In this document: piece by piece, positions 59,101 through 64,000 of the stretch
Layout: every line of letters starts with the position of its first letter
How positions within the stretch are numbered: position 1 is the first letter of the stretch
Notes under the pieces: model-generated
Told to the model about the DNA's origin: nothing
What the model saw: only the letters and a program-made list of their open reading frames with translations
Databases searched by the model: none
Assembly (NCBI GenBank): GCA_026225945.1
Contig: JAMJFZ010000289.1
Coordinates: 5,188,501 to 5,252,500 of the forward strand
Length of the DNA: 64,000 nucleotides
Direction of reading: 5' to 3'
From: Cricetomys ansorgei
Taxonomy: Eukaryota > Chordata > Mammalia > Rodentia > Nesomyidae
Program-made: the position numbers and the translations under genes

Positions 59101-61811
59101 TGCGTTACAAATGTACCATGCTACCTACCTTAGAGAAACATGGCATCTTGAGTGCAAACCTTTGGGAGAAAATGATCACATGGTGTAGATAAAATGTTAA
59201 ATGGATGAGACGATTTTAAGGGACAGCAAAAGTCAATGGTGCTTCCCAAAGGAATGAGGAATGAGAAGGGACCAGGTGCAGTAGATGTCTCAGGGATTTT
59301 ACTATGGACAACGCCTATGGGAGGCAATAGTAAGCAATTAAAAGAAAACCTTACAACTCTGTGAGCTTTGGCCAGTTAATAGCAGCATTCATCGATTCTT
59401 CTTACGCATGCCAGTGAAGCAGAGTTCCTTTGATTTCTTGTGCTAGTTTAGCAAACAGAAGCCTCCACTTCTGTATTTCCCCTATGTACCACAACTCATC
59501 TTCATAACCAAAGAGAAAAGATGGTTTTTGAGTACTTCTTCTTCCTGTTGATGGTGTGAAGTCCCTGCTTCTTCGCGGTTAGTCTAAGAATACTTCTTCC
59601 TGAAGTTAGGAGGGAGCGTATCTATGCTGAACAGTCCACTGAAGACTAGTCTCTTCAACTTTTCTAGATTTAAAAACAAAAACAAAAACCCAAAAGTTGG
59701 TTGAAAACAATTAAGAGCTTCTTGCATGACTGCTCGCTTAATTATATTATATAACAATAAACAATTACTTTAAAAGTAATTGCTTCTGATTAACTTCATT
59801 AGAAGATGCATGTTTTATTCATTCATTAGACAGATTGATCCTGTACTGTTATAATGTCGGGTAAAGATCAATAAATGTTTATTTCTACTGTATTCATACA
59901 CATATGCCCCCATGTGTATGATCCTGACAGTACTGCAACATCTGCATTATGGGTCATCTGCCTGTCCGAACACAGTTTTGAATTGCCGTTATCTCATTGG
60001 AAGCAAAAGGTGGAATGTGTTTAGAATGCACTTTCATTGTGTGAGTACTGCAAGGCCATCTTCTCCTTCCTAAGACTGTCTCTGATATAAACATGGCACT
60101 TGATAGAAACAACTGTAAAGTTAGCTTGATCTTCTGTCCACCAGAGGAAAACACACTCATTTCCTCTTTGGTGCATCCCTGTTAAAGAACGTCTGCAAGG
60201 ATATATTACTTCCCTTTGGGTTGGGATCTCATGGTTTTGTGTACTCACTTGTGTATCCTGCACACTCTGGGAACATTCAGTTCACAGGGAAAAGGTGCCA
60301 TTGGTTCTCTTATTTTTTTTGAGGGGGGGAGGGGGTGAGGTGTAAGAAATACCTAAAATATGGATGCTGTTACTAAAAAATACTGGAGTTTTGCACAGAA
60401 GAAGGATGCCCAAGTGCACAAAGGCAACATGTTTTCTGCTAGATTATGAGAATTTAACATTATCTTCAGGTCAGGTAAGAGTCTTATTTTAAAATATCAA
60501 CTTTATTCATGAGATTCAAGTAAAAAAAAAATACTTTCAGAAAGAAATAGCATGGCCCAAACCATTGTTTGTTTTGCCCGTCCACCACTTCAGGTCATTG
60601 TTTTGCCTGTACAGAAGCCTGTAGTTTGCTTGTACGGTAAAATGAGCTCTTTGGCTACAATTGATGATGATGCATCAGGATGACAAAGGCACAGAAGTCA
60701 AAGGCTCAAGCATGATGACACATTGCATGCTGTTAGAGAAGCAGCTTAGAGCTAGCACAGGAGCCATCATATCTACTCACCTCAGCCTGGGCATCGACAC
60801 TTCCAAATAGACTCTTTATTAAAGGGGAAAAGCTAAAGTAGTAGAATTTTAATGTCAGAACCGATGGTGACAATGGCCTCCTTGCCAACCCCAGAAGAAA
60901 ACACAGTGTACTTCTTCATGGCTGTTAAAGCCAAGTATCCTTTGAGGTTTGTGTTCCTCGGGGATCTGGATCTGAGGACAGTGCCCACACAGGTAGGAAC
61001 TGTGGAAGAGTACCAAATCTACATTTTCTTAGAACTACACATTTATATAGGCTGAAAGTTGGTACCAAAAGGAACAATTCCCTAAAAATGAATCAAATGA
61101 TCTCTGGTACACATACAATGCACTGGAGAAATGAAGTGGAGGCCTGTTGCTTCTGCTCTGTGGAGAAGAAAAAAATATTCATTTAACATGACCTGTTACT
61201 ATAGCAGGCAGCAAGTGGGGACTCTTCCATATTTGAGGCTATTATTAGGAATGCCTGTGAGTGACCACTCCATTGCTCTCACCAGTGATCAATGATAGGA
61301 TCCAATAATGTCAGTGCCACAATATGGGAACTCCCATGGCACATTGATTTTCTCTGTTTCCAAGATTAATTCTAGTGTCAGTGGCCCCATACATTAATTA
61401 TTGTTGCAGAAGCGCTTTTTTATACATCAGGGTTTAGCTGCTTTTCATTACTGAGACATGAACTCCCAAAGCCTCAGATATTATGGGAAACATGGTGTGT
61501 AAGAACTGACAAGAATTTTCAAATATCATTGTTCAGCCTTTGTTTTTTTAAAGTATACTTTGCTATATGCATCCCTTTTTTAAAACTCCATGTCTTTCTG
61601 CCCCTGTTAGTATGATCTGTGGTGTTTTTTCCCTTTTGTTCAAAATGTTCAGTCATTCAAAGCTTTGCTGAACTCACCTAAGACAGCACCAGCAGTCTGC
61701 TAGGGATTCAGTGTAGCTATTTAGGGATATAGGCTAGTGGGTTCTACACACAGATATGCCACGGATTTCCATTTAGCATTGCTGAGTGAGTTTTGTGGGG
61801 TTATGGGATGC
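59101..61811. other. Single-copy-looking DNA
   Basis: About 2.7 kb without recognised mobile elements. The ORF at 60852-61055 is followed by a GT-containing word (ccacacag|gtagga) but has no credible acceptor or start, so it is not called as an exon. Confidence 0.4.
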
Positions 61812-61841
61812 CATTGCAAAAATATATACCCTAACATGGCA
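61812..61841 (-). repeat. Inverted repeat, left arm (30 bp)
   Basis: 'cattgcaaaaatatatacc' then 'ctaacatggca'. It is the exact reverse complement of 62285-62314, with 443 bp between the arms. Confidence 0.95.
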
Positions 61842-62266
61842 GAGAAGGCGACTCCTTATCCTGGAAAGCAGACTGACGAAGCATGCATATGGCATCGGAT
61901 GTGATGAAGGTTTACACAAATCGCACAGTGTTTAAATCTCCTTTACAGTCTGTTTTGTTCTCTGTGTGGACTTTAATGTAAGCTGTCACAGTTTCCCTTG
62001 TCTGCCTGTGGAAGGAAATCTCTTACTCAGTTGCTTCTTGTCTTGGCCACTTGCATTAGAAACAATTTATCCTAACGTCCTTAAGTATGTTTATTTAAGA
62101 AGAGATCTCATGGCACTGATGAGTGCCCTCCCCTCCCATTAGCTGTGTCAGTTTCCCCTGCAGTGTAACAAATTACAAAGCTTAGCAGGTAATACAACAG
62201 GTGTTTACTTTATAATTGGTGTCTACGAGGGCTTAGTTTTTAACTGCGGACTTGACTGCGGATAGA
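61842..62266. other. Spacer of the inverted repeat
   Basis: Mostly single-copy-looking. 'gtttcccctgcagtgtaaca' and 'aattacaaagcttagcagg' at about 62151-62190 resemble an ancient LTR or MER-type repeat seen antisense. There is no ORF. Confidence 0.4.
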
Positions 62267-62312
62267 TGTTAGGGTATATATTTTTGCCATGTTAGGGTAT
62301 ATATTTTTGCAA
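62267..62312 (+). repeat. 23-bp tandem duplication
   Basis: Two units of 'tgttagggtatatattttt' followed by 'gcca' and 'gcaa', differing by one base. The second unit forms most of the right arm of the inverted repeat. Confidence 0.93.
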
Positions 62313-62314
62313 TG
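62285..62314 (+). repeat. Inverted repeat, right arm (30 bp)
   Basis: 'tgccatgttagggtatatat' then 'ttttgcaatg', the exact reverse complement of 61812-61841. The arms stop matching abruptly on both sides. Confidence 0.95.
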
Positions 62315-63529
62315 CCTTGCCTGCTAAGGTTGTTACCGTATTGCACTTTCTTTGGAAATTGAGACTGAAGGCTTTGGCTTCTAGTTGGCAATCGGCTACA
62401 GCTCCTCTCAGGTCCAGGCACTGCAAAAAATTCTTTGCCTGGTCCCTCTCTCAGCATAGCACCATGCTGTGAAAAGCCAGTAAGGGAGAAGAGACTATCA
62501 GTAAAATTCTGACAAGACAGAGCCCCTCCCAGTGAATCGCATTTCACTGAGTGCACCAAGATAGAAAATATGAGCCCCAGCAGAATCCCTCTGTCACATA
62601 AGGACCAGAACCAGCAAAGATGATAAGGATGGCCTCGAAATCCCAAATTTGAACCAGAATTTAAAATTGCATTTAAAAGCAAATATATTAATATGATCTT
62701 GCTAATAATCATATAAAATGGCAGTTAAAATACCTGTAGACTGTAAAATTGTTACTATACCGCAGTCACAGTACCTCCTTTTGTAAGAACTCAATCAGAG
62801 ATGTAATGAATAATGTTATATTATTGGCTGTACTGTCATTGAGAAGCATGTGAACCCCTTTTCTCTCTGAGTGCATTCTGAGTCTTAGCACTTTGGATAT
62901 CAAAGTTTGCTAGTAATAAACATCTCATAATGTCTGATATTGTTTGACTTGTATCACCCACAGAGCCGATTATATACTGTGTAATTATATGCTGTGGTTA
63001 TTATGTGTTTCACAATCTCTTTATCTATAGGTCTGCTTTTCTCAAATAACCACTTAATTGTAGAATATTTAAATCCAAAGCTCCAGGCTTCCTTGTCCTC
63101 CAGGATGTGAGACTAATAGGTGAATTATAAGCCATTACCCTAAGGAGCTGTGTATTGAGATTTACACAGCTATATGGAAAATAGGAAGCATTATCTGATG
63201 AGCCTTGAAAAATTACCCACCATGTAACCTCCTGGGTCATACTAGTGACTATTTCTGGTGGCCTCTACAGTCCATAGTTGTTATGTTCTATTGAAGAGAA
63301 AAGAATGTGTCAGCTAACCAGGAGATACACTCTCCAGGAACCTATAACTAAGGGAGTCTAAATTATGAGCATATTATATATGAACTGAAAAGCATAGGAT
63401 ATTTTTGCCCCTCCCAGAAAAAACAAACTAAACTGTTGAAATTTTCCAACAAGTGTATTAATACCTGTTAGTTCCTCTGTAGGCTGTGCCTGATTTGCAA
63501 TATGGACTTGATTTCTGTTCATTCAGTAT
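62315..63529. other. Unassigned DNA
   Basis: The longest ORF in the window (147 residues, minus, 62269-62712) lies here. It runs into the tandem repeat and has no family signature. No other feature. Confidence 0.4.
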
Positions 63530-63892
63530 GGCAATCAGCTTTCTGTTAAAATAACAAATACCTGAGATACTGAACCAAAGAAGAAAAGGTCTACTTTAAC
63601 TTGGAGTTTTCAGGGTTTCAGTCTGTAGTCAGTTGGTCACAGTGCTTTAAGACTTGGAGAAGGCATTATGTCATTAGCAACAGCCTTTGAGAGAGAAAGA
63701 TGCTCACCTAGGGACATTGAGGAAGCTGCTTGACTTATATGCATCTGCATGCACAGAAGGAAAAGGTACACACACAAGTAGTCAGAGACCTCCAATGGGG
63801 ATCTATCTCTTAAATGTTCCTTCTACTCCCAATAGTAATGCAGAGTACAAACAAGTCCCTATCATATGACTGTGGAGGGACATGTATGGTAA
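63530..63892 (-). mobile_element. MaLR-type LTR, degraded
   Basis: 'ctgttaaaataacaaatacc', 'aagaagaaaaggtctacttt', 'tttcagtctgtagtcagttg' and 'ggtcacagtgctttaagac' start the antisense LTR. Later 'cagagacctccaatggggat' and 'cttctactcccaatagtaat' follow the expected order. Confidence 0.6.
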
Positions 63893-64000
63893 CCCATTGC
63901 AGATGAATCAATCAGTATCTTCTCAGAAAATGAGCCACTATTTACAGAGGGCTGGACATGTTTGATGGAGAACAAAACATCCATATTTTGGCTTGATGAG
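63893..64000. other. Unassigned DNA
   Basis: Short unassigned end of the window. Confidence 0.4.

Noticed and set aside
60540..60580. Possible U6-like word 'agcatggccc'
   Set aside because: No other part of U6 snRNA is present around it.
60852..61055. ORF followed by a GT-type donor word, possible terminal exon
   Set aside because: No matching acceptor or Kozak-like start, and no recognisable protein. Left as unassigned.
62267..62312. Possible telomere-like repeat from 'ttaggg'
   Set aside because: Only one TTAGGG per 23-bp unit and the rest of the unit is unrelated.
62269..62712. 147-residue minus-strand ORF, the longest in the window
   Set aside because: No recognisable domain, no promoter or splice context, and it runs into the 23-bp tandem repeat. 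A frame of this length is expected by chance somewhere in 64 kb.

Overview
This 64 kb window looks like nuclear DNA from a muroid rodent, from an intergenic region or a very large intron. It is AT-rich, has few CpGs, and is full of rodent-lineage repeats: B1, B2/B3, B4/RSINE-type and ID-type SINEs, rodent L1 (Lx-type) 3' ends, MaLR-type LTRs, a URR1-type hAT transposon and long (CA)n/(GA)n/(TA)n arrays. The two best B1 copies carry the 'gatctctgtgag' variant, which I associate with cricetids and rat more than with house mouse. All the SINE copies look old. Genus cannot be decided from the sequence alone. No protein-coding gene, rRNA, tRNA, operon or CRISPR array is supported. The long ORFs fall in simple repeats, transposon relics or unsupported sequence.

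Layout. 0-3.2 kb: ancient repeats, then an L1 inserted into a B4 SINE, with four dinucleotide arrays. 3.2-9.4 kb: sparse, then a SINE/L1 cluster (6.3-9.4 kb). 10.3-13.3 kb: a truncated MaLR (LTR plus internal part), an old L1/HAL1-like ORF1 relic and a SINE. 13.6-25.9 kb: mostly single-copy-looking AT-rich DNA with a few SINE, MIR, L1 and ID relics and a (TA)n-flanked local duplication at 16.3/16.9 kb. 25.9-29.2 kb: a GC-rich LTR-like patch, a plus-strand LTR, then a near-complete minus-strand MaLR provirus. 29.2-33 kb: single-copy-looking DNA with a CpG-retaining block at 32.05-32.25 kb. 33-34.1 kb: SINE plus L1 3' UTR. 34-47.5 kb: mostly unassigned. 47.5-48.3 kb: a MaLR-type LTR split by a B1 and a URR1. 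49-56.3 kb: SINEs, an L1 3' UTR, (GATA)n and (CT)n. 56.3-64 kb: few repeats, a candidate 39-nt cassette micro-exon (56877-56915), a perfect 30-bp inverted repeat (61812/62285) and a terminal LTR.

There is no gene network to describe. The items most worth following up are the micro-exon with strong splice signals, the long-armed inverted repeat with an adjacent tandem duplication, the nested insertions that give relative ages, and the CpG-retaining block as a possible regulatory element. Repeat family names come from recognised consensus features read by eye. Superfamily calls are firmer than subfamily calls, and boundaries are approximate unless a target-site duplication is stated.
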